A stretch of 64,000 bases of DNA from Endothia cerciana (taxonomy: Eukaryota > Ascomycota > Sordariomycetes > Diaporthales > Cryphonectriaceae): assembly GCA_026119935.1 (NCBI GenBank), contig JALRMH010000051.1, positions 186,001 through 250,000 on the forward strand, read 5' to 3'. Position 1 is the stretch's first letter, and every line of letters begins with the position of its first letter. Position numbers and translations under genes: made by a program. Below the pieces are notes generated by a model. That model was given only the letters and a program-made list of their open reading frames with translations, did no database searches and was not told the origin of the DNA. This document shows, piece by piece, positions 12,035 through 23,742 of the stretch.

Positions 12035-12742
12035 TCAAGCTGGTGTGGGTGAGGGTAGTAATGGTTGCTTCGTCTTGGGATCCTTATAGTTTCTCAGCAC
12101 CTCCTCGAGCTGGAGGATTCTGCTCTGCTGCCGTCTCTCCTCCTGTTCGCGCTCTTGCTCTTTCCTCTGCAACTCTTCGAAACTCTGCGTAAGGGCCTCG
12201 ATCCTTTCTTTGTTGGCATCCGGCTTACTTGAGGACCGCCACGTCTCGTAGATGATCAGGACCGCGGCCACGAAGAGGATGAAGCCATCGCCGACGACGT
12301 CCGCGAACAGATCGACTGCCTTGGCTTCGGGCAGCGGCTTGAACTTCCGTTTCCAGACACTGATTCCCGTGTATTTTCTCGAAGGGTGCGACTCTTTCGC
12401 CGACGTGCCGTACTTGGCCTTGAGCTGTTCCTCCTTCTCCAACTGCTCCTTTGTCTTGACCGTGGGCGCCTCCGCCTTTTCTTTTGCTCTGAGCTCCGCT
12501 TCGGTGTTTCTTAATAGTGCGACGTTCATGCGCATGTTCAGCTGGTGTATCTTCTGGCCGTATCTCGCTGCGAAGGCTCGAAACCGGGGGTGATCGTGGG
12601 CTTGTGCTTTGATTCGATTCTGTGACTTGCCGTTAGCGTCGCCATTTAGTAGCACGGAGGTCTCTAGACTCCTTACCGCTCCATATTTGGACACATGCCG
12701 GACGAAGAGCGAGGCAAGCTTGAAGAGTGGTAGAGGCACCAT
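12035..12742 (-). CDS. OPA3-family mitochondrial protein
   Basis: Two exons, 12742-12677 and 12619-12035 (57-bp intron, donor GTAAGG), give 216 residues. The N-terminus MVPLPLFKLASLFVRHVSKY followed by NRIKAQA and FAARYGQKIHQLNMRMN (residues about 35-54) is the diagnostic OPA3 signature. A hydrophobic segment at about 128-148 (VVGDGFILFVAAVLIIYE) is the single membrane anchor. A charged, Glu/Arg/Gln-rich coiled coil follows at about 158-200. OPA3 proteins localise to mitochondria, where the human homologue affects mitochondrial morphology and is mutated in optic atrophy. The frame stays open upstream of the ATG, but that segment lacks family similarity and is treated as 5' UTR. The gene is divergent from the Polo kinase gene. 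Confidence 0.93.
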   Translation of the reverse strand: MVPLPLFKLASLFVRHVSKYGAVRSLETSVLLNGDANGKSQNRIKAQAHDHPRFRAFAARYGQKIHQLNMRMNVALLRNTEAELRAKEKAEAPTVKTKEQLEKEEQLKAKYGTSAKESHPSRKYTGISVWKRKFKPLPEAKAVDLFADVVGDGFILFVAAVLIIYETWRSSSKPDANKERIEALTQSFEELQRKEQEREQEERRQQSRILQLEEVLRNYKDPKTKQPLLPSPTPA

Positions 12743-13794
12743 TGCGACGGAGGTGAGCGTGGTGTGCTCCGGGGAACGGCCACGGACCGGCAGTGTGACA
12801 ACCAAGGTTCCTCCGGATGTTCCGTTGAGAATCCGGAGGCTGTAGGACCGGGAGCCGTCGCTCTTTTCCCTCGCGTGGGACGCGTTCACCGAATCTGGCT
12901 TGACGATGGTGATTTCGAGACACAATAGGCTTTGTATACAGGCAGGCGGATGATATCTCCCTCGCCTCCAGGTAGCCTCGAAAAGTGTCGGCGACAATCA
13001 TGCCAACGGTTTAGGTTTCCAATGCAGCGATGTCTTGTCCAGTGACGGGAGGTGGGTACTTCCTGGAAAGCTTCGACAGCCACTATCAATCAGTACTGGA
13101 CTAGCAGGGCTAACCACCACTATACCATGGTAGCTGCAGTTACCGTTGTTTTGGGGCTTCGAACTCCACCTGCCACCCCTACCTGCAGGGGTTACAGCTC
13201 CTCCAAAACCAAGACCCTGGCAAGTCTTGTTGCTCGGGCAATGAAACAACAAGCTTCTGCTCCTTTCGGTGAAAAGTGCATTACCAATTCCCATCGCCAT
13301 TGGCACCAAACTCTAGACAATGTGCGCAGAGAACGATTCATTCCGATCTTAGAACAGTTTTGGGCATTTGCTGTTGTCGCATGCCATCATCGGACGGTAG
13401 TCGCTTGTGAGTTCACCGTTCCCCCTTCCACACTGGAAAAGGCTAGTTGCTCCTGCCCAGCCACCTTCCATCGTACTTGGTCCTTCACCACGGCAGCTTG
13501 ACCTCTGCGACGGACACAGCCTGCAACCTCTGATCTCTCCACCCCATCCTCCTCCACCACGTCGTCTGAACACGGCTTATCGAACATGACTTACTGACTG
13601 ACCTTCCCGCAGCTTCAACGGCGACTTACTGGCAGACCAGGACGGTACACACATGCTGCCTCTCGAGTCACAATTCTCAGACTGCTCGGCCAGTTGCTCC
13701 GACCTTGTAAACCCCAGCTCTGGACTTGCTGGGCTGCCAAATACTACCGAAGCCTCGAACAACAAACGTCGAAGGTCCAAGCATCGCCGTTATC
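12743..13794. promoter_or_regulatory. Divergent intergenic region between OPA3 and Polo kinase
   Basis: About 1.05 kb separates the two start codons and must contain both promoters and 5' UTRs. Frames of up to 149 codons occur, but none has a domain. CT-rich stretches at 13,420-13,560 resemble fungal promoter and leader DNA. No specific operator can be named. Confidence 0.5.
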
Positions 13795-16700
13795 ATGACT
13801 GCCAGAGGCGGCATTGACATGGAGGCTTTGTCCCCTCGAGATGCTAATGCCCTTCCGAAGCGCACGACCGATCTCAAGGCAAAAGCTGCAGCCCAGCTCA
13901 AGACCAGCAAGGACAAAGACCACCCCCCTCCTCCACCCCCTTTGGTCACCGAGCCGCCGAGCTCCGATCGCAAGGATGGTGCCGTGTACCAGGTCGGGAA
14001 ATTGCTTGGAAAGGGTGGCTTTGCCATATGCTACGATGGCAGGCATGTCGATACGGGCAAGAGATATGCTCTGAAGATCGTCAAGAGCCAAATGCCCGTG
14101 AAGATGCAACAGAAGGTTGGCAAGGGCCCTGACCAGCTGCAGATGATGAGCAAACTCGCTGACCCCCCCCCCCCACCCAGTTTCAAACGGAGTTGCAGAT
14201 TCACTCCAAGATGAGGCATCAGAACATCGTCCAGTTCCACCGCGCCTTCACCTTTGAGAGCTGCACCTACCTGGCCCTGGAGCTCTGCCCGAACGGATCG
14301 CTGATGGAGATGGTGAAGAAGAGGAAAGGCCTGACGGAGGCGGAAGTGAGATTCTATACGGTACAGATTGCCGGTGCGATCAAGTACATGCACGACAAGG
14401 GCATCATCCACCGCGACCTGAAGATGGGAAACATCTTTCTGGACAAGCATATGAATGCCAAGGTTGGCGATTTCGGCCTTGCTGCCCTCTTGGTGACTGG
14501 TAACGACATGCACACTATCAGAAGGACCACCCTTTGTGGTACGCCGAACTACATCGCACCCGAGATCTTGCAGAAGGGAAAGAGTGGCCACGATCATATG
14601 GTCGACATCTGGAGTCTAGGCATCATCATGTGAGTGCAACCACTACGTCCAGCTGGGAATCATCTCCATCGCGTCGATATTTGCTGACTGCTACAGATTT
14701 GCAATGCTTACGACAAAGCCCCCGTTTCAGTCGTCGACCACGGACGAGATCTACCGACGTGCAAGGGAGCGAGAGTACGATTGGCCAGAGAATGACCAGC
14801 GAGTTATCAGCCCAGAGGCGAAGATGATCGTGTCCTCGATGCTCGTCGACGCAGATAAGAGACCGGATCCCGACCTCATCGTACAACACCCCTTTTTCAC
14901 TGCTGGATACGTACCGGTGCAGGCCGACATCTCCATGAAGCTCAGAGAGACCCCTCCTCATCAAGAGATATTCTATGACGCTTGCGAGCAGCCCAAATTG
15001 CGCGAGCGAACGACTCGGAACCTCAAAACCCTTTGTCAAGAGTGCGATATTGGCCCCTGGCATCAGAACATCCGGTCCTCGGCAACGGCCATTTGGAGGG
15101 AGATCGCTGCGGAGGAGAAGCATGGCTTGACCCCCAACATCCCTCTTGCCTCCGACATTGTGTATCGACCATATGATGAGCTCAGGAAAGAAAAGCAGCA
15201 ACTCGTGGCATCTCAGTCGGTGTCACTACTCTGCGAAAAGACCGAGGCTCTCACCCTTGATTCGTCTGCCACCACAAAAGTTCCTTCTGGTTTGTTGAGA
15301 GCACCGCCTCAGAGCTTTGCAGCCCAGCAGAGGGCTGCGAACAGGCCCAAGAACGTCATGCCTACCTCGCAGACCCAGCCATCCATGAGCACTGCGCCGA
15401 CGAGACCAGGCGCTGTTCGGAGCCGGGCCGCGAAGAAGGATGTACCTTTGACGACGAGTGGTGCGCTGTCGGTCGAAGGTCATGAGAAAGCGACTCGGGG
15501 CCCAACCCGAACGACAAGAACGCAGCTGCCGTCTGGCAAAGCCCAACCAACGACACGATCGGCATCAGGCAGTCAACCAGTTTCGAGGACGAAACAAAAG
15601 GACGAGGTCGTCGAGGTCCCGAAAGAGGTCGCGGAGGCGGCTCCAGAGGGACCAAAATCAACGACATTGTTCGCCCCGGACGAGCCTCTGGAGCTGCTGA
15701 ATGATACCAGACCCGACGTTGTGCTGTGCAAGATGCGAAAGCTGGAAGCCGAACTTGAGAGGGCCTTGAAGGCACGCTCTCAAGCTTACCTGTCCGCACA
15801 GGAAAAAGAGCCAGAAGTCCCGAAGGTGGTCGTCAAATGGGTCGATTATAGTAACAAGTTTGGCGTCGGCTATATCCTGAATGACGGCAGCGCAGGATGT
15901 ATATTGAACCATGTTGTGGGCCCATTGGGGAATGAGGATGCTGTGCTACCACCGACATACCTGCTTGTCCCTGGCACCGAGAAGCACATCTCGCGGAGAC
16001 ACGACCCTACATACCCTGACCGACATCAGATTGTGCCGATGACGGACAACATATATTTCTATGAGCTGCGTGGCGAGGAAGGCGTTAGTCGAACGGGTGT
16101 GCATCCGGAGGAGTTCAGAGTTTCCGTGAACCCAGACGGGACTTCTAGCAAGCTCGGACCGGGGAGCGATCTGTGGAAGCACCGGAAGCGCGAGCGGGTT
16201 GTCCTTTGGAAGAAGTTTGCCAACTACATGCTCCAGTATGCGCGGGACCCTAAAGATATCGATATGTTCGCACCAACCACTGGTGAGCCAGGAGATCTCG
16301 TCACATTCTATCAGAGGTTTGGCGACGTCGGCGTGTGGTATTTCTGTGATGGACACATTCAGGTACGTGAACTGGGCTCAGGCTGAGGTGACGCCCCCGA
16401 AAGAGATCCTGTGCTGACCTATGCATAGTTCAATTTCCCCGATCACACTAAGATCGTGCTTGACTCGACCGGCAAATGGTGTCATTTCTGGCATCTCTCG
16501 GAGGAGGCTGCGCAGCGCCTCGCGCAGACAGGAGAACTCGACGAGTCTTCATTGGACAACCGTGCAGTCCTGAGCTATCCCCTTCAAACGCTACTCAACT
16601 TCACAATGTCGAACACGACCTCGGCCGCCGCGAGCCAGTCAGGTCGATATCGACCTGGGGTCCCCAAAGAGCTGCAGGGCATACCAGACGCCAACGGGTT

Positions 16701-16974
16701 CCGCGAAAAGGTCAGGTTCATGCACAAGGTTGTCAAGGAGTGGGTGAAGAATGGCGGCATAGGCATGAGCGTCATGTCCCGCGAGGGCCGACTGAGGTGG
16801 GACGGAGTCAGGCAGACGAGGCAGGTTGAGCTGGTGACGAAGCACGTGTGGGTGACAGTGGGGGCACGAGGAAGTGACTCGCGACACGCCGTCTGGGTGG
16901 ACTGCCGGAAGCCGACTGTGCTTCTTGAGGATATCGATGAGAACCGAAAGAGCGATGATACCCGGAAGAGCTAG
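13795..16974 (+). CDS. Polo-like serine/threonine kinase (Plk1/Cdc5)
   Basis: Four exons: 13795-14115, 14181-14629, 14697-16362 and 16429-16974, giving 993 residues. The kinase domain starts near residue 65. It has the glycine loop GKGGFA (72-77), Lys94 in YALK, HRDLKMGN with catalytic Asp186, DFG at 204-206, and an activation loop RTTLCGTPNY in which Thr224 matches the activating Thr of human PLK1. A long Ser/Thr/Pro-rich linker follows. Two polo boxes then close the protein: the first begins at about residue 635 (VVKWVDYSNKFGVGYIL, Trp638), and the second spans the last splice (FYQRFGDVGVWYFCDGH, then FNFPDHTKIVLD). Polo kinases drive mitotic entry, spindle and septation events, docking on primed phosphosites through the polo boxes. 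The length agrees with the large Pezizomycotina orthologues. The first intron has an atypical GTTGGC donor and a run of 12 C just before its acceptor. Confidence 0.96.
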
Positions 16975-18208
16975 GGAGTGCCTTGTTGAGCAGGAGTTGT
17001 CGTCGCTGCGTCCTACATTTCTTCCCATTGCTATGGCTCTTCCATAGAGATCTTCACCGACCGAGGCGGGTGTTTTCTTTGTCATGGCCGCGGCGTTGGA
17101 TGGCTCTACATTACGAGTTATGAAGAAGTTCTCTCTTTCTTTTTCTCTCTCTCTCTGTCTCTCCGTTCCTTCTGTTCTACCCTCCAGTGTCTTAATCCGG
17201 TGGTGAGATTGGGGAGTCACGTCCAGTGGCCAGGCCTAGCGAGCGGAACCGGTATAGAGCAGATATAATAACACTATGAGTTGAGATGGAGAGGATTCCG
17301 TGTAGGCAACATTGGTGGGATGGTATTTGTGCAAATGAAGGTGTACTGGGCTTGCTCGTCCGCGTTGACACCTCGCTCCTGGTGGGGGACGCAGCTTGGA
17401 GTAAACACTGGGGGTAAACAAGTCAAATCTTCAACAGGCAACGAGCCAGATGGTGTCTCAGGATAGCCAGTGTTCCTCGAAATTGAGATGCACCGGTATG
17501 CAGATGACATGAGCAGGCTGGCTGGCTGACCCAGTCGAGATCTTTAACAAGAATGCGAGATAGGTCGCTAAGGGCTTGAGTGGAATACAAGCGAGTCATG
17601 CTTGAGTCGTGCTCGGTGCGTGGCTGGCCCTGTGCAGCAGCACGCTGTCATCACTCAAAACAATTGGGGGTGTGACCATCAGTCGCGTCGAGATTCGAGG
17701 CGCAGAGGAGAAAGAAAAGCAGGGCACGGCGCCCCAGGGCTCCACTTTCCCGAATAGGAAGATTCTGGCCCCTCCAGAGGGCTCTGATTGGCTGTGGGGG
17801 TCAGACCCACCCCCGGCCACAGCTTAGCTCGCCTGGGCGCCTCCTCCCACCTCCCATCCCACGCGTCTCCACCGCCCGCCAGCCAGTGTCTCGTCACGCC
17901 TGGAGCTTCCCTGCTTGCCTGTAGCTCTGGCTCGGCCAATTCAGACGCGGCTATGTCAAATTTGCTGTTCATCACCACCACCAACACCATCTCCTCCTCC
18001 TCCTCCTCCTCCGCTTCTGCTCCTCTCCTCTTCACTTCCTCTTGTCCGTGTCTTCGGGTTGGGCGGTGCATTTCTCTTGTTTGAATTGGTCAATTGAGAG
18101 TTTCCTGTTTTTTTATATCCTGCAAGGAGCATGTATATTTAAGAAAAGCGGCTGCAACTTGTTCCAAGGCCCTCGTCCGTCACACTTCAACATCACAAGT
18201 CCCACACC
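16975..18208. other. Intergenic between Polo kinase and homeobox gene; CTC microsatellite
   Basis: Contains the kinase 3' UTR and the homeobox promoter and leader. A (CTC)n tract occupies 17991-18012, and a CT-rich stretch lies near 17135-17165 (reads TCTCTCTCT). No gene is supported. Open frames around 17,700-18,100 are low-complexity. Confidence 0.55.
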
Positions 18209-20422
18209 ATGTCGAGTCAACCACCATCGCCAGCCGCCCTCCCTGCGAGCTCACAGCAGCGGAGCGACAACAATGGCCATGCGTCAAGTTCGCCGCACAG
18301 CAGTGCCGACTCAGCTGTTCAGTTCGGCGACAGCCAGGACAAGGCCGATGCGGACTCCTCGTTCCAGAGCAATGCTTCCGAGCGGCACCCAAAGGGCAAG
18401 CGGAAGCGGACCGCGTATGTTGCAGACGCGACCCAGTGTCTAGGATACGCGGGACGTCATGGCTGACAGGTGTTCTCCCTGATGCGCAGTGCAAAAGACA
18501 AGGCCATCCTCGAGGCAGCCTACAACGCCAACCCCAAGCCCGACAAGGCAGCGCGTCTCGACATCGTGCAGCGCGTGTCCCTCAACGAGAAGGAGGTCCA
18601 GGTACGACGACCCAGGCCCGAGTTCCTCGGGCATCGCGTGCGACGCGGTCAATTGTCCTCCACGTGATGCACGGATCAGACAAGTTTCCCACTGACCCTG
18701 CTGCTCACCCGTACAGATCTGGTTCCAGAACCGCCGGCAGAACGACAGGCGCAAGTCGCGTCCCCTCTCCCCGCAGGAGATCGCTGCTCTGCAGTACGGC
18801 AGCATGCAGGTCCTCCCAGAATCGCTCTCCGCTCCTCCGTACACATCGAACCCACCCCCGAGCTCTAGCCTCCCGGCTGCCCACGGCGCGTCCCCGGTCC
18901 CACCGTCCTCCGCGCCGGAGAGGGGTAACGTGTCCCCGCGTTCGGACGCAGGACCGCCCAGACCAGACAGTGCCGGGAACACAGTCGAACCGGCTGAGGC
19001 GCGTGAGCTCAGGAGGGAGTATGCGGCATCCGAAGGACTACCTGCCGGCCCGTCTTCACAGCCTGTCGAGTTCACGGCTGGTCAGCCGCCGCCGCAGCTG
19101 CACCGCTCCAACTCCGTGGGATACTTCGCGAATAGGCTGCACGCCGGCACCTCCTTCCAACCTGCTCGCCAGAGCCCAGATTCTTACAGGTACCGACCCC
19201 GCCCCCCCCCCCCCCCACACACACACATGTCGGCGCTCAAGCTAATATCCATAGACATGAGTTCATGCCTGCATCACGACCCTCATCTGCGGCTACCGGT
19301 CTCGTGCTTCCCCCACCCCAGTCGTCCAAGTTCCGGCTGTCCATGTCGATGGAGGGCAAGGCTGAGCTGGTCTCTCAGCCTTCTCCGCCTCGTCTGTCCC
19401 CACCCACCTTGTCTGAAAGCTCAGTTCCCCCTGATCGGCCCCATCTCCACCGCAGCCACAGCGCCGCGGGCTCCATCACACTGCCACCGATTTCGACACT
19501 GACGGCTTCCCTCGAGGCCAACGACGCGGCCCCCACTCAACCTCATATCCTGCTGCAGCCACAGCCTCGTCTTCATCCGCGTCTTCATCGTAGCCGCTCT
19601 CGTGATGTGCACTTATGGGAGCTAGCCTGCGAGGCCAACAGTGGGGAGCACCGTGACGAACTGACTGCATATGCGGAGCGCGAGTCTTCTGGGTCCGCCA
19701 TCGCTGCTATTAGTCTCCTGCGCACGCTTAGCTCCACCTCTCACTCCCCTGCCGTCAGCCACAACGGGAACGCCCTCCAATCCAGCAGTACCAAGCGCAA
19801 CGCGCGGCCCAACGCGCATCACCATCACCAACACGCCAAGAAGCCCAAGCTCGGCCGAGCCTCCAGCAGCATCGCTCGTCTGCAGAACAACTTCGTCAAC
19901 ATCTTGAGTGAAAAGACGTCTGTGCGGCGAGACGAGGTTGACGTAGACGAAGATGACCTGAGGAAGGTCAAGACGTCGATACTGCTGTCTCCCGGTGGCA
20001 ACGATTCGGACAAGGAGAATTGGAGCCCGGACGACGACGGCAACCCGGTGTTCCGTGGCTCTCACCCTGTAGGTCGGCGGCCTCTACCGTCTGCGCCCAC
20101 GTCAAGGAACATGCAATCGCAGAATGCGCGTCGGCGTGTGCTGGAGGACGGTACCAATCGATTCATGCTCGGACGTGCAAGCACAGCACCGGCCTCGAGA
20201 CGGAAGAAGGGCGAGTCGCCGATTGCGATATTCGAGGACGGCTTGGCCTCGGCCTCGGCCTCGGCCTCCGACGACGAGAATGCTGGCCGTCAACCAGAGC
20301 GGAGCGGGGTCACGGACGACGAGGTCGAGAAGCTCATGCGTGGCGAGGTCAGTCCCAGCAAGAAGGGAGCGGCTAGCGCGATTGCCGGGCTGCTGGCCCT
20401 CAGCCAAGGCCACTGGCGATAA
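18209..20422 (+). CDS. Homeodomain transcription factor (Yox1/Yhp1-like)
   Basis: Four exons: 18209-18414, 18490-18601, 18717-19189 and 19255-20422, giving 652 residues. The homeodomain lies at about 63-125 and is assembled from three exons. It carries a KGKRKRT basic arm, helix 1 KAILEAAYNANPKPD, helix 2 ARLDIVQRVSL and the recognition helix VQIWFQNRRQNDRRKS with the invariant W-F-N-R. The rest is a long disordered region rich in Ser, Pro, His and acidic clusters, with possible phosphorylation sites (SP/TP). This architecture, an N-terminal homeodomain plus a long Ser-rich tail, resembles fungal Yox1/Yhp1-like repressors of G1/M genes and related developmental homeobox factors; the assignment to that subfamily is inferred. 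The third intron contains 15 C residues followed by an AC repeat. Every splice is phase-consistent. Confidence 0.92.
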
Positions 20423-21685
20423 CCGCATCACTGTCGCACTCATCCGGCCCCGCTTCAAAACGTTGATACCCTTATCCGACTGTCAAAGTTCTTGGTATCT
20501 AGGATCCTCAACTCGCGAGCTACACAGCATCTGTACTTCGGGAGTTCCACGTATCGTCTTCGTGGCCTTGATTCGTCCCATTGGCAGCTGCGCATCAAAC
20601 TCTCGCTGCTAGATGAGCACAGCGAGCCATTGTTGGCAGGCAGGGAACTAGCTTTCGGCTCATGCCATCTTCTCGTGGATGGGGGCGGGAGGGCGATGCG
20701 GCAGCTGGGCCTGATCGAGTGGCTTGTGGCCAATCAGCTAATATGGTAGCTGTGACTAGCTAAAGTACACATTCACTGGCTAGGCTGGGTATCTCGGTAA
20801 GCTGGGTGGGTTTGGAATCCGGTGGGACTCGGTTCCGAGTGATTCGTCTCAGCCGAGGAGCTCTGGGGGCCAATGCTCGGTGCATATGGATATGAAATAG
20901 AACGAGTACAAATGGGATACGACCAAGGGACCGGTCCGGAGCAGGGGGCGCGGACGAGAATGACGTGGCACGGAAATCAGACGAGCTCGACGCCGGGCCC
21001 CAACGGGCAGGCATGTCCGCAATGGATGACGACAGGCATGGCCGAAAGGTCGGGAGCAGCGAACAGACGGGGCATGGGAAAAACCTTGTTTGATTTTTCT
21101 ATGATATCGGGAGGGATATGAGGGCTGCCGGGTAGGGCCAGGCCGCCTGCTGTACGATTACCATGTCTTTGCCTCCTTGTTCATTGTTCAATACCTCTGC
21201 AGTTGCTGTCTCCTTCGTTACACACAAGAAGCCGCGGGAAAGAGGGAGAGAGAGAGAGAGAGAGAAGAGGAATGCCGCTGAAAGACTTGTTGCCAAGTAG
21301 GGGACAGTCAGTTCATTAGCTACCTTGGTAGTGTGGATCTCCTTGAGAGAAAGACGCCCAACATGCTCGGCCATCTGCCCTGGCCTCAGTCCGAAGGGGC
21401 CGGCGCGCCCTGATACCAGGACGCCTCCTCCGCTTCGCCTGCGTGGCGAAGTTGAGGCCGTGATAATATCCCATGAACAAGAGCCAAATCCCTTCTTACT
21501 CTGTTCTCCCCAACCCCTTTCTCTCTGGATGTTCTAATGCCTCTAGAATTGATAGCTTCGCTGATATGCCAGATCGTGACTAGCCACATGTACCTGTCAG
21601 ATCGACGCCAAGCGTCATTGCTGCCAACCCCCGCTCCCCCCTCAGCCCCGTCTAGCACCCTCAACCCTCACGCCCTGCCCTCCCG
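20423..21685. other. Convergent 3' region between homeobox and NAD kinase genes
   Basis: Both flanking genes end here, so this is 3' UTR and spacer. A (GA)n microsatellite lies at 21246-21265. Several frames of 60-160 codons continue out of the gene 3' ends without domains. No separate gene is supported. Confidence 0.55.
21246..21265. repeat. (GA)n microsatellite
   Basis: About 20 bp of uninterrupted GA dinucleotides in the convergent spacer. Confidence 0.9.
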
Positions 21686-23742
21686 CTACATCCCCAGGAG
21701 GCTCATCTGCCTCCTCAGCGGGCTCGCGCTCGCGCTCCCCTCCTCGCTCGCGTAGCACGCGCTGTCGGTGTCGATGTCCCAGTCGCCGCCGCCGCCGCAC
21801 TCGTCCTCACCCTCGTACTCGCTCGCGGGCGTGCATCCGCCCGTCTCGAAGCCCTTCTGGGTGGCGGCCCGGACGTTCCACCGCAGGGTGCGCGACACGG
21901 AGTCGAACCACTCGGTGTCGGTGCGCGTGACGGTGGGGAAGGGGTACTGCGAGGCCGTGATGGTCACGCAGTCGCCCGGCCGCAGCTCGACGCGGCCCTT
22001 ACCGTCGAAGGCACAGTAGGCGGTCGCGCGCGAGTTGCGCGGCACCGACACGCGCAGCAGCATCGTGTCCGAGAGCACCATCGGCCGGAACGAGAGCGTG
22101 TGCGGGCAGATGGGGGTGAGCAGGATGGCCGGGATGTCCGGGTGGACGAGTGAGCCGCCTGCCGAGAGGGAGTAGGCTGTCGATCCTGTGGGGGCCGTCC
22201 GGTCAGTACGCTACTAGCTGGTTTCAAGGATGGGGGTTGGGGTCGGGCCATTAAAGGGAGCGTCATCGTGAGGGGGAACTTACCAGTCGGCGTGGAGAAG
22301 ATGCACCCGTCCGCCTGCACAACTGTCAGGAGCTCATTGTCACCGTACAGCTCCAGGTTCGAGACGTAAGGCGATGGGCCGCGGTCGATGACGAGCTCGT
22401 TGAGCACCTCGAACTGCTCACCCTCCTCCATCTCGCGACCGAGCGACCCGTCGCGGTAGACGGTGCAGGTGAACCGCATGCGCAGGTTGATCTTCATACC
22501 GTCGTCACCCATGACACGGTTCAGATGGTCCCTGAACCGGTCATACTCGAAGGTCGTCAAGAACCCAAGGCTGCCCAGGCTGAAGGACAGTACCGGCGGT
22601 ACGATCCGCTGGAACAGCCACGACGTGAACAGGACCGTGCCGTCCCCGCCGAGCGTAAGGACGAGGTCGAACTTCTCAGGCTGGCTCCAGCACAGGTCCG
22701 GCGTCCAGTACTTGAGCATGTGCTGGAACCGGGGGTTCTCGGCGACGATGCCTGCGGCGTCGAAGCGCTTTGAGTTGCGCAGCTTGGCGTCCACGAACAC
22801 GTTAACACCCAGGTCCGACCCGTACCGCGACGTGCGCATCAGCCACTGGGCGAGCTCGCGGGTGAGCAGGACCAGCGTGTTGTCGCGGGCCTTGGTCACA
22901 ATCATGACGTTGCGCACGGCGCGCTTAATGGGCCGCCGCTGCAGCTGCTTCGAGACCTCGCGCACGCCGGTGGCGGTCTGGACCAGGCGGGAGTGGGACA
23001 TCCACTCATCGTTCTTGATCTCCTCCAGGACCTTATCGATGTCGACGATCCCGTCGAAGCGCTGATGGTAGAAGCACGGGGACTGCAGCGCGGGGAGCGC
23101 CGTGGTCGGCGTCCGCGTGGTCGGCGCACCTGACCGATGCGCGAGGTCGTTCAGGGCGTCACAGAGCTGCGAAGACGAGGTGCCGGGCTGGTCGGCGCCG
23201 GCGCCGGCTGTGTTGCTGAGCATGCCGGGCAGCGACAGCGCCTCGGGTTTGTTGTTGCGGGCGACGGAGGAGGCGAGTGCCTTGATGAGCGTCTGCCGCG
23301 GGACAGACTCAATGGACCGAGAGTTCCGGTGGTGACCCTGGGTGTAGGGCGACGAGTCGGGGCTGTCAGAGGTGGTTCCGCCTACGAGAGCAGCTGCAAG
23401 CGAGACGGGCTGGTTCTGGTCGACATGGCGGAGGTTGGGTTTCGGCTCGTCTAAAGAGAGGTGTTGGAGGGAGGGAAGTAGAGATATAGGCGAGGCTGAA
23501 GAGGGCTTTGGCTGTGTTCGCAACGGACTAAGCCAGAGAGAGGACGATGCCAGGGCCTCTGAACCAGAGGAACAAGACGACGACGTCCGTGGACGCTCGG
23601 TGTGGTGGTGGGAGTGGGAGTGGGAGGAAGTAGTGTTAAATCCATCGGACTTGTGCAGTGGCGGAAGCGCGGACTGGGTTGTCTGACTGGTCGCACTCAA
23701 CGCCGGGTGGATCGAAGTCGGGGAAAGTATTTGGTCCGACAT
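21686..23742 (-). CDS. NAD(H) kinase (ATP-NAD kinase, Utr1/Yef1 type)
   Basis: Two exons, 23742-22284 and 22185-21686 (98-bp intron, donor GTAAGT), give 652 residues. The first 230 residues are disordered and Ser/His/Pro-rich (for example SSHSHSHHH). The catalytic core starts near residue 250. It has VMIVTKARDN, the nucleotide-binding LTLGGDGTVLF with Asp367, LSFSLGSLGFLTTFEY, NELVIDRGPSPYVSNLELY, and TPTGSTAYSLSAGGS assembled exactly across the splice. These are the hallmark motifs of the family that phosphorylates NAD(H) to NADP(H) with ATP. The C-terminal tail is acidic with Gly-rich parts. No mitochondrial targeting sequence is apparent, so a cytosolic Utr1-type role is likely. The ATG at 23742 was chosen because further upstream only TTG could extend the frame. 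Confidence 0.95.

Noticed and set aside
18094..19245. 383-codon frame overlapping the homeobox gene
   Set aside because: Runs through both homeodomain introns in another frame and shows no domain; the spliced model gives a complete homeodomain.
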